DNA of 64,000 nucleotides, from assembly GCF_037892425.1 (NCBI RefSeq), contig NZ_JBBKTT010000002.1, forward strand, positions 186,001 to 250,000. The letters are read 5' to 3'. The stretch's first letter is position 1. Every line of letters starts with the position of its first letter. The notes beneath the pieces were generated by a model, which saw nothing but the letters and a program-made list of their open reading frames with translations, was not told the DNA's origin and did not search any database. This stretch comes from Lacibacter sp. H375 (GTDB lineage: Bacteria > Bacteroidota > Bacteroidia > Chitinophagales > Chitinophagaceae). Positions 10,065 to 19,414 of the stretch are shown piece after piece. Position numbers and translations under genes: made by a program.

Positions 10065-10278
10065 GTGCAGTTTTTTAGATAACCTATTGTAAGATATACA
10101 TGTTTCCTGAGGAAAGGTACCCTTGATTTGCGGTCCGGGTTTTGTTAGCAGATTCTTAAGATCTTAGGTTGACAGAAAGATTTGGCCAAGTAATTTAAGA
10201 TGAGCTGTTGTAAAAAGCTCAACAAAGTTGTCATTGAGACGAAGGAGGAAACTGTTGAGTACTTGACACGGTTATACC

Positions 10279-12333
10279 TCATTCACCCGGCCAATAAACC
10301 CGCTCCGCCATTTTATACACTTCTTCCTTATTCAATGTCATGCGTTTTGTTTTTTGGTTGATATACATTTCCACCTGGTCGTCAAAATGTTTGTTGCCTT
10401 TTTTAGCAGAAGCACCATACATGTTTACTGTTTCAATTTGCGGCAATGCATTTTTCTGAAAGCGAATGAACATGATCAATCCATCACCACCAACCGATTT
10501 TAATTTACCTTCTTTATAGTTGGAAGTCCATTGCGGAGAGAGCAGATCAGGAAATCCCCAGAGTGGCCATTCCTTATCGCCACGTACTAATTTTTGAATA
10601 TCGCCTAAGGCAAGATCAGTTCTGCTGAAATGCTTCATCATGTAATCATACACATAAGCATAGGTTTCAACTGCTTCAGCTTTTGTAATAGTTCGTGCTT
10701 CACCATAACCCAGTTTCTTTGCAAGATGCAGATAGCTTAACAGGAATACAGCTGCACCTTTACTGTCGGCTGTTCCTTTTTTATCCCATGCTTTCAAATT
10801 TTTAATAACTGTCGCATACAACGGATATTCTGTTTCATTCAGCAAAAACAACGTATCAATATTATGCGGATAACGAAGTGTAGCCGGCAGTTGCTTATCG
10901 AATTTTATTTGCTTAAACGTTGGGTAATCTAATGGTGCAGCAGGCATTTGTTCAACCACACGAATACTGCGGTTGTTATGCCAGGTTTCCCAACCATCGG
11001 CAGCAGGAAATTTATCGGCGCTTAAATTATCAGCAGTTGCTGTTGCAAAAAAGGATGAGTGATTGGTGTTGAACAGATAACCGCTTTTCGGATTTAGATA
11101 TTGCGGCAGTTCATTAAACTTTCGAAATGCTGTCCATAATGTTTGTGACGTATTGCCGGGTAAAGTTGATTTCCAGTTGTACTTCGGTGACGGATTGCGC
11201 ACCGGCACCAATCCATTGTTTACATAAAAGATCGTATCGTGTTTATCAGCATAGGTAATGTTGAACATCGACAATCGCTGATCTTTAATGGCTGCATAAA
11301 ACTCGGTGAAATTTTTTGCTTTGTCCATTTCATACCATTGTTCAAGCACACGAATATCCATGTTGGCACCAAGTCGAATAGAAAAATAGCCTTGTTTATT
11401 CTTCATCGTTGCTCCATACCTACTCCAGTAAACTTTCCGTTTTACGCCAACAGGAATTCCTTTAATATGAAGCGTAATGGTTTTCTCTTCCAGATCGATC
11501 CATTCATTATCAAACCTGTATTGCTTTTCGTTGGCAGGATTCATCTTTAACTGAAACACATCAACACGATCAACATAGTTGACGGTATGTGCCCAACCAA
11601 GGTTTTCATTCACACCATGTAAAATGCAAGGGCCCCCTGCGAGCAAACCACCATGTACATTCAATCCCTCTTCGCTGTTAATATGTGCTTCATAAAATGC
11701 TTGTGAACCTGTATTAGGCTGGTGTGCATTGATCAACAGAAACGCTTCGCCTGTAGTTGTTTTCGTAGGATGTACCGCCATGGCATTACTTCCTTTCTTG
11801 TTCAAATCAGGATCAGTTTCAACCGCATTATTGAAAATAGCCATGAGTGCTTTGTCGCCTCCATTGAAGGCCGTTAATGCCAAAACAGAAGACGAAATAT
11901 ATTCTTTCGCAGTGATGGGAAATATTTTTTTATGCACTACTTCATTGGGATGTGCTTTTGCATAAGCGTTGATACCTTGCACATAACCATCGATCAATTT
12001 TAGAAAAGCAGGTGTGAGAGTGTTCCATTTTTCTTCGGTAATTTCCATGCAGCGGAATAAGGCGAATGCATAATCGCCTGCAGCGCCGGCCTTGCCTTGT
12101 ACTTTGCCCATTAGACCTTTTGCAGGCAACACAACATCCTGCAAACTTTTAAAATCATCTTCTGCATGTGCCCACGCTAAGCCATAAGCTACTTCTGCAT
12201 CGGTTTTGGCAAAGATGTGCGGCACGCCAAAACTGTCACGGACGATCTCAATGTTTTTGGGGTTTATGTTTTGTGCAGTACTGCTTAAAACAAGAAGTAT
12301 TATGAACGTTAAAAGAGTGAGTGATTTTTTCAT
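10279..12333 (-). CDS. Penicillin acylase family (Ntn-hydrolase) amidohydrolase
   Basis: 684 residues with an N-terminal signal peptide (MKKSLTLLTF...SSTAQ), so periplasmic. The family is made as one chain and cuts itself just before the nucleophile, here Ser182 in KKGSNAMAV, giving alpha and beta subunits. The beta chain has the family pattern INAHQP and VNENLGWAHTVNYVD. Members hydrolyse amides such as penicillins, acyl-homoserine lactones or other N-acyl compounds. The substrate here is not predictable. It starts 21 bp after the stop of the upstream 517-residue hypothetical gene, so the two probably form an operon. Confidence 0.88.
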   Translation of the reverse strand: MKKSLTLLTFIILLVLSSTAQNINPKNIEIVRDSFGVPHIFAKTDAEVAYGLAWAHAEDDFKSLQDVVLPAKGLMGKVQGKAGAAGDYAFALFRCMEITEEKWNTLTPAFLKLIDGYVQGINAYAKAHPNEVVHKKIFPITAKEYISSSVLALTAFNGGDKALMAIFNNAVETDPDLNKKGSNAMAVHPTKTTTGEAFLLINAHQPNTGSQAFYEAHINSEEGLNVHGGLLAGGPCILHGVNENLGWAHTVNYVDRVDVFQLKMNPANEKQYRFDNEWIDLEEKTITLHIKGIPVGVKRKVYWSRYGATMKNKQGYFSIRLGANMDIRVLEQWYEMDKAKNFTEFYAAIKDQRLSMFNITYADKHDTIFYVNNGLVPVRNPSPKYNWKSTLPGNTSQTLWTAFRKFNELPQYLNPKSGYLFNTNHSSFFATATADNLSADKFPAADGWETWHNNRSIRVVEQMPAAPLDYPTFKQIKFDKQLPATLRYPHNIDTLFLLNETEYPLYATVIKNLKAWDKKGTADSKGAAVFLLSYLHLAKKLGYGEARTITKAEAVETYAYVYDYMMKHFSRTDLALGDIQKLVRGDKEWPLWGFPDLLSPQWTSNYKEGKLKSVGGDGLIMFIRFQKNALPQIETVNMYGASAKKGNKHFDDQVEMYINQKTKRMTLNKEEVYKMAERVYWPGE

Positions 12334-12354
12334 GCTTGCTTATAACAACAATGA

Positions 12355-13908
12355 TCAGGCAATTGTTTTTTTCTGTCGCTTGTATTTACTATGAATAATA
12401 TCCTGCACCGGTACATTTTCAATTTTACTTTCGAGCCAGCTTACCACATCTAAGTACACAAATGCTCTTGTTTCAAACCGGTTGCCTTCGTATCTGCTGA
12501 TTCGTTCAAGCAGTGTTTGAAAAGCAGGTCTTACCTGTGCAGGTGATAATTGCAATGCATTACGTAAAAAGCTGAACATCTCTTCTTCCACACCACTCAG
12601 ATTTTCCATCCGGCCCATAAAACGGTAAACCGATTTGATCAGGTATTCGAGCAAATCATAATTCCCCAATTCAAAATGAGCAATCAAATGCAAGAGTCGT
12701 GCATAACATTGCAAATCGGTTCGCAGGTCAACTTTCCAGTTGATGATCTTGTTGAGGTATTCAATTGCTTTTTCATTATTTCCACTGCCGAAATACAAAC
12801 AGGCGATCTTATAATAGAAGGTAAGTACACGATGCCTGTCGAGGAAGAGCCCATATTCATCGAGCTTTTCCTCAATGCCTGGTACAAGTCGCAACCCTTG
12901 TGTGAATGTTCCTTCCAAAAAATGTTTGTTGATCTTGGCAATGGACAAATACACAAAACAAAGAATGCGGTAGTTCTCATTTTGCTGTGCAACTTTCCTG
13001 TGCGAAAATTTTTCGAGCTGCTCAATGCTTTCGTTGAGTTTGGCTTCGTTGCTCAGATCAAAGTGCGCACTCATTAAGTTATGCATGCCTTTGATGTAGT
13101 GAGCTGTTTCAGCTTCCATCATCGCCGGGTATTTTTCAAACAGATCCACCCATTTTTGTGTGTAACGATAATAGAGCAAGTAATCCTGGCGGATAAATGC
13201 AACCCAGCAATGTGATTGATATAGATACAACTGCTCATAAAAGCCGGTGAGTTTTTCGGCGTTCTTTGGTAGATGATTTTCAAAATAAGCCTTGGCTTCA
13301 TCACCTTCCTTTTCATTTCTTGCCACACCATTTTTAATATACCAGCTGTAGAGTTGTAGCGACAAGTTTGAAAGCTGTGAAATGTTCGTGAGCTGTTCTT
13401 CAACCGCAGTTGATTCTTTCGAAAGTTTATCGGCCCTGTCCTGCATACTTCGGGTGATGTACAATGCTTCGATCTTCTTTTCAAAGAAAAGGATCTGTTG
13501 CAGGTAGGTCACCTGTTCAAACTGACGGGCCTGTTCCTTCATCTTGTCCAGTGTCTTCAGGCTTTGCAGATAAAGACCTTTGTTGTAGAGGATGCGGGCA
13601 AAATCCATTTGTTCGTTCAGCTGAATCGTGATATTGTCTTCCTGCTTAATAAGCCGGAGGCTGCTGAGTATCGATTTGTATAAATGGGCCTTCAGGTTGG
13701 AGAGCTGGGGCTTGGCCAGGCTCTGGTTTTTGCGCAAAAGGGCGGCCTCATCGTACTCATCCATTTTGTCCATGGCGTCAAAAAGCTGGATGATCTTAAG
13801 ATTCGGATCGGCTGAGTTTCGCTGAACATAAAGCTTAAAATTGCGCTTTTCGCTCTTTTCCAGCGATTTCACCAGTTGAAAGGTCGTATCGGTCGATCTG
13901 TTGGGCAT
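12355..13908 (-). CDS. Conserved hypothetical protein, all-helical (TPR-like)
   Basis: 517 residues, no signal peptide or membrane segment, rich in Leu, Gln, Glu and Lys, with repeating helical patterns (LYNKGLYLQSLKTLDKMKEQARQF, LYFGSGNNEKAIEYLNKIINWK) that look like degenerate tetratricopeptide repeats. I do not recognise the family. It precedes the acylase gene by 21 bp in the same direction and is divergent from leuA, whose control region it shares. Confidence 0.7.
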   Translation of the reverse strand: MPNRSTDTTFQLVKSLEKSEKRNFKLYVQRNSADPNLKIIQLFDAMDKMDEYDEAALLRKNQSLAKPQLSNLKAHLYKSILSSLRLIKQEDNITIQLNEQMDFARILYNKGLYLQSLKTLDKMKEQARQFEQVTYLQQILFFEKKIEALYITRSMQDRADKLSKESTAVEEQLTNISQLSNLSLQLYSWYIKNGVARNEKEGDEAKAYFENHLPKNAEKLTGFYEQLYLYQSHCWVAFIRQDYLLYYRYTQKWVDLFEKYPAMMEAETAHYIKGMHNLMSAHFDLSNEAKLNESIEQLEKFSHRKVAQQNENYRILCFVYLSIAKINKHFLEGTFTQGLRLVPGIEEKLDEYGLFLDRHRVLTFYYKIACLYFGSGNNEKAIEYLNKIINWKVDLRTDLQCYARLLHLIAHFELGNYDLLEYLIKSVYRFMGRMENLSGVEEEMFSFLRNALQLSPAQVRPAFQTLLERISRYEGNRFETRAFVYLDVVSWLESKIENVPVQDIIHSKYKRQKKTIA

Positions 13909-14032
13909 CGTAATTCGTTTCTGCTATAATCCTTTACAGGCAAGCGTTTTCGGTAAAAGGGTATCGCTTATCTGTCGTAAAATACATGAAATAAGGTTTG
14001 CGAACCGCTTCAATATTAAATAATTTTATGTT

Positions 14033-14088
14033 GCAGGTTGTTACTTCAGCCGTTAACAAGATTTTGAAGTAATAAACCTGCTTTTTTT
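14033..14088 (+). promoter_or_regulatory. Terminator-like hairpin in the leuA 5' region (candidate attenuator)
   Basis: GCAGGTT (14033-14039) pairs with AACCTGC (14075-14081), and inside it TTACTTCA (14041-14048) pairs with TGAAGTAA (14065-14072), followed at once by seven T (14082-14088). The hairpin ends 17 bp before the leuA ATG on the coding strand, and the upstream gene is divergent, so it cannot be that gene's terminator. A candidate promoter TTTG (13997-14000), 20 bp, TAATTTTA (14021-14028) would start RNA right at the base of the stem. Confidence 0.55.
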
Positions 14089-14105
14089 ACACATTAAAGA
14101 TTGTT

Positions 14106-15266
14106 ATGGCCGACAAACAAGTGTTCATTTTTGATACCACTCTCAGAGACGGGGAGCAGGTACCGGGTTGCAAGTTAAATACTACTGAGAAAGTTGAGCT
14201 TGCATTGAAACTGGAGGCGTTAGGTGTTGATATTATTGAAGCAGGTTTCCCGATCTCAAGTCCAGGCGACTTTGAAAGTGTAAATCAGATTTCCAAAGTG
14301 ATCAGGAATGCAACAGTATGTGGTTTAACCCGTGCAGTGCAGAAAGATATTGAAGTGGCGGCAGAAGCATTGAAGCCAGCACGCCGCCCACGTATCCACA
14401 CAGGTATCGGATCATCTGATAACCACATCAAATACAAATTCAATTCCACGAGGGAAGAAATACTTGAACGTGCCGTTAAAGCGGTTAAGCTTGCCCGTAA
14501 TTATGTGCCCGATGTAGAGTTCTATGCCGAAGATGCAGGTCGTGCAGACCTGCAGTTTTTGGCTCAGTTGACAGAAGCAGTTATTGCTGCGGGTGCAACA
14601 GTTGTAAACGTTCCTGATACAACAGGATTTTGTTTACCTCATCAGTATGCAGAAAAGATGGCTTACTTAATGAACAACGTAAGCAATATCGATAAAGCAA
14701 TTCTTTCCTGCCATTGTCACAACGATCTTGGATTAGCAACTGCCAACTCTATTGCAGGTGCTATTGCAGGTGCACGCCAGATCGAGTGTACCATCAATGG
14801 TATTGGTGAACGTGCAGGTAATACATCATTGGAAGAAGTTGTGATGACGATTCGCAAACATCCTGAACTCGGACTTTATACCAATGTTGATCCAAAGCAA
14901 CTGTTACCAATGAGCCGGTTGGTAAGCGAAACCATGCGCATGGTGGTGCAACCAAACAAAGCAGTAGTGGGCGATAATGCCTTCTCTCATTCATCAGGTA
15001 TTCATCAGGATGGATTTTTGAAAGAAGCAACAACGTACGAGATCATCGCACCGGAAGAAGTGGGAGCTGATACTTCTAAAATTGTATTGACTGCACGCAG
15101 CGGAAGAAGCGCACTGGCTTACCGTTTTAAAAATCTTGGTTACAGTTTCGATCGTAACCAGGTTGATGAATTATATGAACGCTTTCTTGCATTGGCAGAT
15201 TCGAAGAAAGAAGTGGAAGATGCGGATTTGAAAGTATTGGCTGAACAGGTTACTGTAAGCGCTTAA
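14106..15266 (+). CDS. leuA: 2-isopropylmalate synthase, short form without regulatory domain
   Basis: 386 residues. The HMGL-like TIM barrel is complete: the start [13 protein letters not shown], the metal-site motif [13 protein letters not shown], and [17 protein letters not shown]. It condenses acetyl-CoA with 2-oxoisovalerate, the first step of leucine synthesis. Compared with the 500-plus residue enterobacterial enzyme, the C-terminal leucine-binding (LeuA dimer) domain is absent, and only a short helical tail follows the barrel, so allosteric leucine inhibition of the usual type is not expected. leuB follows 31 bp later. A citramalate or homocitrate synthase is a less likely alternative, given leuB and the ilv context. 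Confidence 0.88.
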   Translation: MADKQVFIFDTTLRDGEQVPGCKLNTTEKVELALKLEALGVDIIEAGFPISSPGDFESVNQISKVIRNATVCGLTRAVQKDIEVAAEALKPARRPRIHTGIGSSDNHIKYKFNSTREEILERAVKAVKLARNYVPDVEFYAEDAGRADLQFLAQLTEAVIAAGATVVNVPDTTGFCLPHQYAEKMAYLMNNVSNIDKAILSCHCHNDLGLATANSIAGAIAGARQIECTINGIGERAGNTSLEEVVMTIRKHPELGLYTNVDPKQLLPMSRLVSETMRMVVQPNKAVVGDNAFSHSSGIHQDGFLKEATTYEIIAPEEVGADTSKIVLTARSGRSALAYRFKNLGYSFDRNQVDELYERFLALADSKKEVEDADLKVLAEQVTVSA

Positions 15267-15297
15267 ACATAAACTAAGGAAACACACCAACCTCATC

Positions 15298-16413
15298 ATG
15301 GAAAAGAAGATCGCAATATTAAACGGAGATGGAATAGGACCGGAGGTAACAGCCCAGTCTATTAAAGTATTGGATGCAATTGCGCAGGAGTACGGGCATA
15401 TCTTTCATTACAAAGAAGCATTGGTTGGAGCTGCTGCAATTGATAAAACAGGCACTGCATTGCCGTCTGAAACAATTGATATTTGTTTGGATAGTGATGC
15501 TGTTTTGTTTGGTGCAGTGGGCGATCCGAAATATGATAACGATCCTTCTGCTAAGGTTCGACCTGAGCAGGGTTTATTTGGTATTCGCCAGGCGTTAGGT
15601 TTGTTTGCAAATATCCGCCCGGTTATTACTTATAGCGGTTTGCAGCATTTATCTCCGTTCAAAGCATCGCATCTTGAAGGTGTTGACCTTGTGATCTTTC
15701 GTGAACTGACAGGTGGCATTTATTTCGGCAACAAGCATACAAGTGAAGATGGAGATAATGCAAGTGATGAATGTGTGTACAGCCGCCCGGAAATTGAACG
15801 CATTGCTCATCTTGCATTTAAACATGCGCAGGGCAGAAAGAAAAAATTAACACTGCTTGATAAATCGAATGTGTTGGAAACATCACGCCTCTGGCGTAAG
15901 GTGGTGCAGGAAATTGCAACGCAGTATCCTGATGTAACTGCTGAATACATGTATGTTGATAATGCAGCTGTGCAGGTGATCTTAAATCCCAAGCAGTTTG
16001 ATGTGATCTTAACAGAGAATTTGTTTGGCGATATTATCAGTGATGAAGCAAGTGTATTGAATGCATCAATGGGTATGCTGCCATCGGCGTCGGTTGGTAA
16101 CGGCACGGCATTATTCGAACCGATCCATGGTTCTTTTCCAAAAGCAGCAGGAAAAGATATTGCCAACCCCATCGGCTCTATTCTCTCAGCAGCAATGATG
16201 CTTGATTACTTTGGTTTAACCGATGAAGCACAAGTGATTCGTGAAGCAATTGACTGGACCTTACAACACAACTTCGTAACAAAAGATATTGATCCGATGA
16301 ATTTTTATTTCACCAGCACCATTGGTGATCTCATCAGTGAATATGTTGCCGGTAAAATTCCGGGTACGATCAAAAAAGAAAATATTGAGTTGCGTAAGTC
16401 AACCATTATATAA
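15298..16413 (+). CDS. leuB: 3-isopropylmalate dehydrogenase
   Basis: 371 residues, the normal length. The isocitrate/isopropylmalate dehydrogenase fold is plain: N-terminal NGDGIGPEVTAQS, the substrate motif RELTGGIYFG, the metal-binding DxxxD in NLFGDIISDEASVL, and EPIHGSFPKAAGKDIANP. It oxidises and decarboxylates 3-isopropylmalate with NAD+ to 2-oxoisocaproate. It is downstream of leuA in an apparent two-gene operon. The isomerase genes leuC and leuD, which act between these two steps, are not in the window. Confidence 0.95.
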   Translation: MEKKIAILNGDGIGPEVTAQSIKVLDAIAQEYGHIFHYKEALVGAAAIDKTGTALPSETIDICLDSDAVLFGAVGDPKYDNDPSAKVRPEQGLFGIRQALGLFANIRPVITYSGLQHLSPFKASHLEGVDLVIFRELTGGIYFGNKHTSEDGDNASDECVYSRPEIERIAHLAFKHAQGRKKKLTLLDKSNVLETSRLWRKVVQEIATQYPDVTAEYMYVDNAAVQVILNPKQFDVILTENLFGDIISDEASVLNASMGMLPSASVGNGTALFEPIHGSFPKAAGKDIANPIGSILSAAMMLDYFGLTDEAQVIREAIDWTLQHNFVTKDIDPMNFYFTSTIGDLISEYVAGKIPGTIKKENIELRKSTII

Positions 16414-16415
16414 TG

Positions 16416-16459
16416 AAGACAGAATAGGGTGATGTCAACATTCTTTACCCTTCTGTCTT
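16416..16459 (+). terminator. Hairpin after leuB
   Basis: AAGACAGAA-GGGT (with a 2-nt bulge) pairs with ACCCTTCTGTCTT, 13 bp in total, starting 3 bp after the leuB stop. There is no T run after it (TAAAAAG), so it may terminate weakly or protect the 3' end of the leuAB mRNA. Confidence 0.4.
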
Positions 16460-16468
16460 AAAAAGTTC

Positions 16469-16499
16469 TTTGTTTATTTTCAATAAGGCGGTATATTCG
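16469..16499 (+). promoter_or_regulatory. Promoter of the ilv leader/operon
   Basis: TTTG at 16469-16472, 19 bp, then TATATTCG at 16492-16499, matching the Bacteroidota -33 TTTG / -7 TAnnTTTG pattern with one mismatch. RNA would start near 16504, about 14 bases before the leader peptide ATG. Confidence 0.6.
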
Positions 16500-16517
16500 T
16501 TTTTCGAACAACGCACT

Positions 16518-16619
16518 ATGTTGAAAAGCAAATTAAATAATCTACTACTTGTAAACACAATTGTCATTGTGGTAGTCATTATTATTCCTGCTATCAACGG
16601 AGGTGCAAGTTGTATGTAA
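16518..16619 (+). CDS. ilv operon leader peptide (33 residues)
   Basis: ATG at 16518 to TAA at 16617-16619. The peptide is MLKSKLNNLLLVNT followed by IVIVVVIIIPAINGGASCM. Sixteen of 33 codons are Leu (5), Val (5) or Ile (6), with a run IVIVVVIII at codons 15-23. It lies between a good promoter and an intrinsic terminator, just before ilvE. The VVVIIIP core resembles that of the E. coli ilvGMEDA leader peptide, whose translation senses charging of Ile, Val and Leu tRNAs. The peptide itself needs no function: ribosome position on it sets the downstream RNA fold. It was recognised by codon content and position. Confidence 0.8.
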   Translation: MLKSKLNNLLLVNTIVIVVVIIIPAINGGASCM

Positions 16620-16674
16620 AACGAACGTTTAAATTAAACATAACGACCCGCCTCCAAAAGAGGCGGGTTTTTTT
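16599..16674 (+). terminator. ilv attenuator: antiterminator arm and intrinsic terminator
   Basis: The terminator is CCCGCCTC (16647-16654), loop CAAAA, GAGGCGGG (16660-16667), then seven T (16668-16674), ending 26 bp before ilvE. The upstream segment GGAGGTG (16599-16605), inside leader codons 28-30, can pair with CGCCTCC (16650-16656) and would destroy the terminator. A ribosome that reaches the leader stop codon covers 16599-16605 and lets the terminator form. A ribosome stalled in the Ile/Val run leaves it free to act as antiterminator. Confidence 0.75.
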
Positions 16675-16700
16675 ATTACCGCTAAAAAAGAAAAAAGAGT

Positions 16701-17624
16701 ATGGCAACTTATTACAACAGTGAAACGATTTTGTATCTCAACGGTGAGTATGTAAAGGCGTCAGAAGCAAAGATGGATCTCTACAGCCAGAGTTTTCATT
16801 ATGGTTACAGCGTGTTTGAAGGAATCCGTTCGTACAAAACAGTGAATGGCGAAACGAAAATTTTCAAAGCCAAAGAGCATTACGATCGCTTACAACGTTC
16901 GGCTGAGTTGGTGAATCTTCCCTATCACTGGACAACAGAAGAGTTAACTGCTGTTACATACGAAGTGTTGAAGCGCAATGATTTGCAGGATGCTTATATC
17001 CGTCCCGTAGTTTACGCACCTGCGAATATGAGTTTTGTGCAGAATGAGCAATCGTTTCTTGTAATTGAAGTATGGGCCATGCAACCTTTTCTTGGCGATA
17101 AGTTGTTACGCATTATGACCAGTTCGTTTGAACGTCCGAATCCCAAAGCGTTCAAGATCGAAGCAAAAGCAGCGGGTCATTATGTAAACTCATTACTCGC
17201 CAGTCATGAAGCAAAAGCAAAAGGTTTTGATGAAGCATTGTTGCTCGATATGAATGGCAATGTTGCAGAAGCGCCTGGTGCTAATTTGTTTTTTGAGAAA
17301 GACGGCAAGCTGTTTACGCCAGCAAAAGGAAATATCCTTCCCGGTATTACAAGAGCAACTGTATTTGAATTGTGTGCTGAGTTAGGAATAGAAGTAGAAG
17401 AAAAAGTGTTTACAATAGATGAGTTGAAAAATGCAGATGCAGTTTTTTATTGTGGAACTGCAGCAGAGGTAATTGGGTTTGATAGTTTAGACGATCATCA
17501 GTTTCCATTAAAATGGAGTGATAGTCTGAGCAGAAAGATTCAAACAGCGTATAAAAATTTAGTGGTAGAAAATTTTGAACCACAAAGACAGGAAGAAGCG
17601 AAGAAAGAAGAAGCAGTTGCTTAA
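16701..17624 (+). CDS. ilvE: Branched-chain amino acid aminotransferase
   Basis: 307 residues, class IV PLP aminotransferase. Visible landmarks: the start YLNGEYVKASEAKMDLYSQSFHYGYSVFEGIRSY, the PLP-lysine region FKIEAKAAGHYVNSLLA (the Lys near 155-160), and the phosphate-binding end GILPGITRATVFEL / YCGTAAEVIGF. It moves the amino group between glutamate and the 2-oxo acids of Leu, Val and Ile, the last step of all three pathways. It is the first structural gene after the ilv attenuator. A 6-bp hairpin (TGTCCC/GGGACA, 17633-17647) separates it from ilvD. Confidence 0.93.
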   Translation: MATYYNSETILYLNGEYVKASEAKMDLYSQSFHYGYSVFEGIRSYKTVNGETKIFKAKEHYDRLQRSAELVNLPYHWTTEELTAVTYEVLKRNDLQDAYIRPVVYAPANMSFVQNEQSFLVIEVWAMQPFLGDKLLRIMTSSFERPNPKAFKIEAKAAGHYVNSLLASHEAKAKGFDEALLLDMNGNVAEAPGANLFFEKDGKLFTPAKGNILPGITRATVFELCAELGIEVEEKVFTIDELKNADAVFYCGTAAEVIGFDSLDDHQFPLKWSDSLSRKIQTAYKNLVVENFEPQRQEEAKKEEAVA

Positions 17625-17676
17625 TTATATTATGTCCCGAAGGGACAATTGATCGGTAGAATAACAACGAAATAAA

Positions 17677-19359
17677 ATGGCTGAATTAAACAAGTATTCG
17701 AAAGTATTAACACAGGACGAAACACAACCGGCAGCACAGGCAATGTTGTATGGTATTGGCTTAACAGAAGATGATCTGAAAAAAGCACAGGTGGGTATTG
17801 CAAGTATGGGTTACGATGGTAACACCTGTAACATGCACCTGAATGATCTTGCAAAGGTTGTGAAAGAAGGTGTGTGGAAGAATGATCTCGTTGGTTTAAT
17901 ATTTAATACGATCGGTATAAGTGATGGTATCAGCAATGGTACTGATGGTATGCGTTATTCGTTGGTAAGCCGTGATCTTATCGCAGACAGTATTGAAAGT
18001 GTGTGCGGAGGATTTTATTATGATGGATTAATTGCATTGCCGGGTTGTGATAAAAACATGCCGGGCGCTATTATGGCAATGGGGCGTTTGAACCGTCCTT
18101 CTATTATGGTGTATGGCGGAACAATTGCTCCAGGCCATCACAAAGGAGAAGAGTTGAATATCATTTCTGCATTTGAAGCATTAGGTAAAAAATTAGCAGG
18201 TGCTATTACGCCTGAAGATTTTAAGGAAGTAGTGAAACATAGTTGCCCTGGTGCAGGTGCATGCGGTGGTATGTACACAGCGAATACCATGGCTTCTGCT
18301 ATTGAAGCATTGGGTATGAGTTTACCTTATTCATCATCTAATCCTGCAATTAGCGATGATAAGAAGAATGAATGTTTAGATGCAGGAAGAGCAATAAAAG
18401 TGTTGTTAGAAAAAGACATTAAGCCAAGAGATATCATGACAAAGAAGGCATTTGAAAATGCCATTGTTACGATCATGATATTCGGCGGAAGTACAAATGC
18501 TGTTTTGCATTTGATCGCCATGGCGAAAAGTGTGGATGTAGATTTAACGCAAGATGATTTTCAACGCATCAGTGATAAAACACCTGTGTTGGCAGATTTT
18601 AAACCAAGCGGAAAATATTTGATGCAGGAATTACATGCGCATGGTGGTGTACCTGCTGTAATGAAATATTTATTACAGAAAGGGTTGCTTCATGGCGATT
18701 GTTTAACAGTAACCGGCAAAACAGTTGCAGAAAATTTAGAAAACATTGCGCCGATAAATTTCGAAACGCAAAAAATCATTTTCCCATTAGAATCTCCATT
18801 GAAAGTAACCGGTCATTTACAAATTTTATACGGCAATCTTGCAGAGAAAGGAAGTGTTGCAAAGATCAGTGGTAAAGAAGGTGAACGTTTTGAAGGACCT
18901 GCAAGAGTATTTGATGGTGAAAAAGATCTGGTAGCAGGTATTGCAAACGGAAGAGTGAAGAAAGGTGATGTAGTAGTAATAAGATATGAAGGACCAAAAG
19001 GTGCACCGGGCATGCCTGAAATGTTGAAACCAACTTCAGCAATTATGGGTGCAGGTTTGGGTAAAGATGTTGCGTTGATCACTGATGGAAGATTCAGTGG
19101 TGGTTCGCATGGTTTCGTCGTCGGTCACATCACTCCGGAAGCATTTGAAGGAGGTTTGATTGCATTGGTACAAGACGATGATATTATTGAATTGGATGCA
19201 GCCAACAACAAGATCAACCTGAAAGTAGCTGACGAAGTGATAGCAGAAAGACGCAAGAATTGGAAGCAGCCTGCATTAAAAGAAAAGAAAGGTGTATTGT
19301 ATAAATATGCAATGTGCGTGAAGGATGCTTCACAAGGTTGCGTAACAGATGAGGCGTAA
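17677..19359 (+). CDS. ilvD: Dihydroxy-acid dehydratase
   Basis: 560 residues, the full family length. Cluster-binding and active-site cysteines are seen in [20 protein letters not shown] and [18 protein letters not shown], and the C-terminal [16 protein letters not shown] is conserved. The enzyme carries a [2Fe-2S] or [4Fe-4S] cluster and dehydrates dihydroxyisovalerate and dihydroxymethylvalerate to the 2-oxo acids used by ilvE. It lies 52 bp after ilvE and 55 bp before ilvB. Confidence 0.96.
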   Translation: MAELNKYSKVLTQDETQPAAQAMLYGIGLTEDDLKKAQVGIASMGYDGNTCNMHLNDLAKVVKEGVWKNDLVGLIFNTIGISDGISNGTDGMRYSLVSRDLIADSIESVCGGFYYDGLIALPGCDKNMPGAIMAMGRLNRPSIMVYGGTIAPGHHKGEELNIISAFEALGKKLAGAITPEDFKEVVKHSCPGAGACGGMYTANTMASAIEALGMSLPYSSSNPAISDDKKNECLDAGRAIKVLLEKDIKPRDIMTKKAFENAIVTIMIFGGSTNAVLHLIAMAKSVDVDLTQDDFQRISDKTPVLADFKPSGKYLMQELHAHGGVPAVMKYLLQKGLLHGDCLTVTGKTVAENLENIAPINFETQKIIFPLESPLKVTGHLQILYGNLAEKGSVAKISGKEGERFEGPARVFDGEKDLVAGIANGRVKKGDVVVIRYEGPKGAPGMPEMLKPTSAIMGAGLGKDVALITDGRFSGGSHGFVVGHITPEAFEGGLIALVQDDDIIELDAANNKINLKVADEVIAERRKNWKQPALKEKKGVLYKYAMCVKDASQGCVTDEA

Positions 19360-19414
19360 ACCTCAACCCCTGAAAGCGGTTATGAAACAGCATTAAAAAT
19401 CGAAAAAGCGTGTT

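Noticed and set aside
14028-14072. A 14-codon leucine-pathway leader peptide before leuA.
   Set aside because: Only two Leu codons, not consecutive, and the best candidate promoter would start RNA after its ATG. The hairpin is kept as a finding, the peptide is not called.
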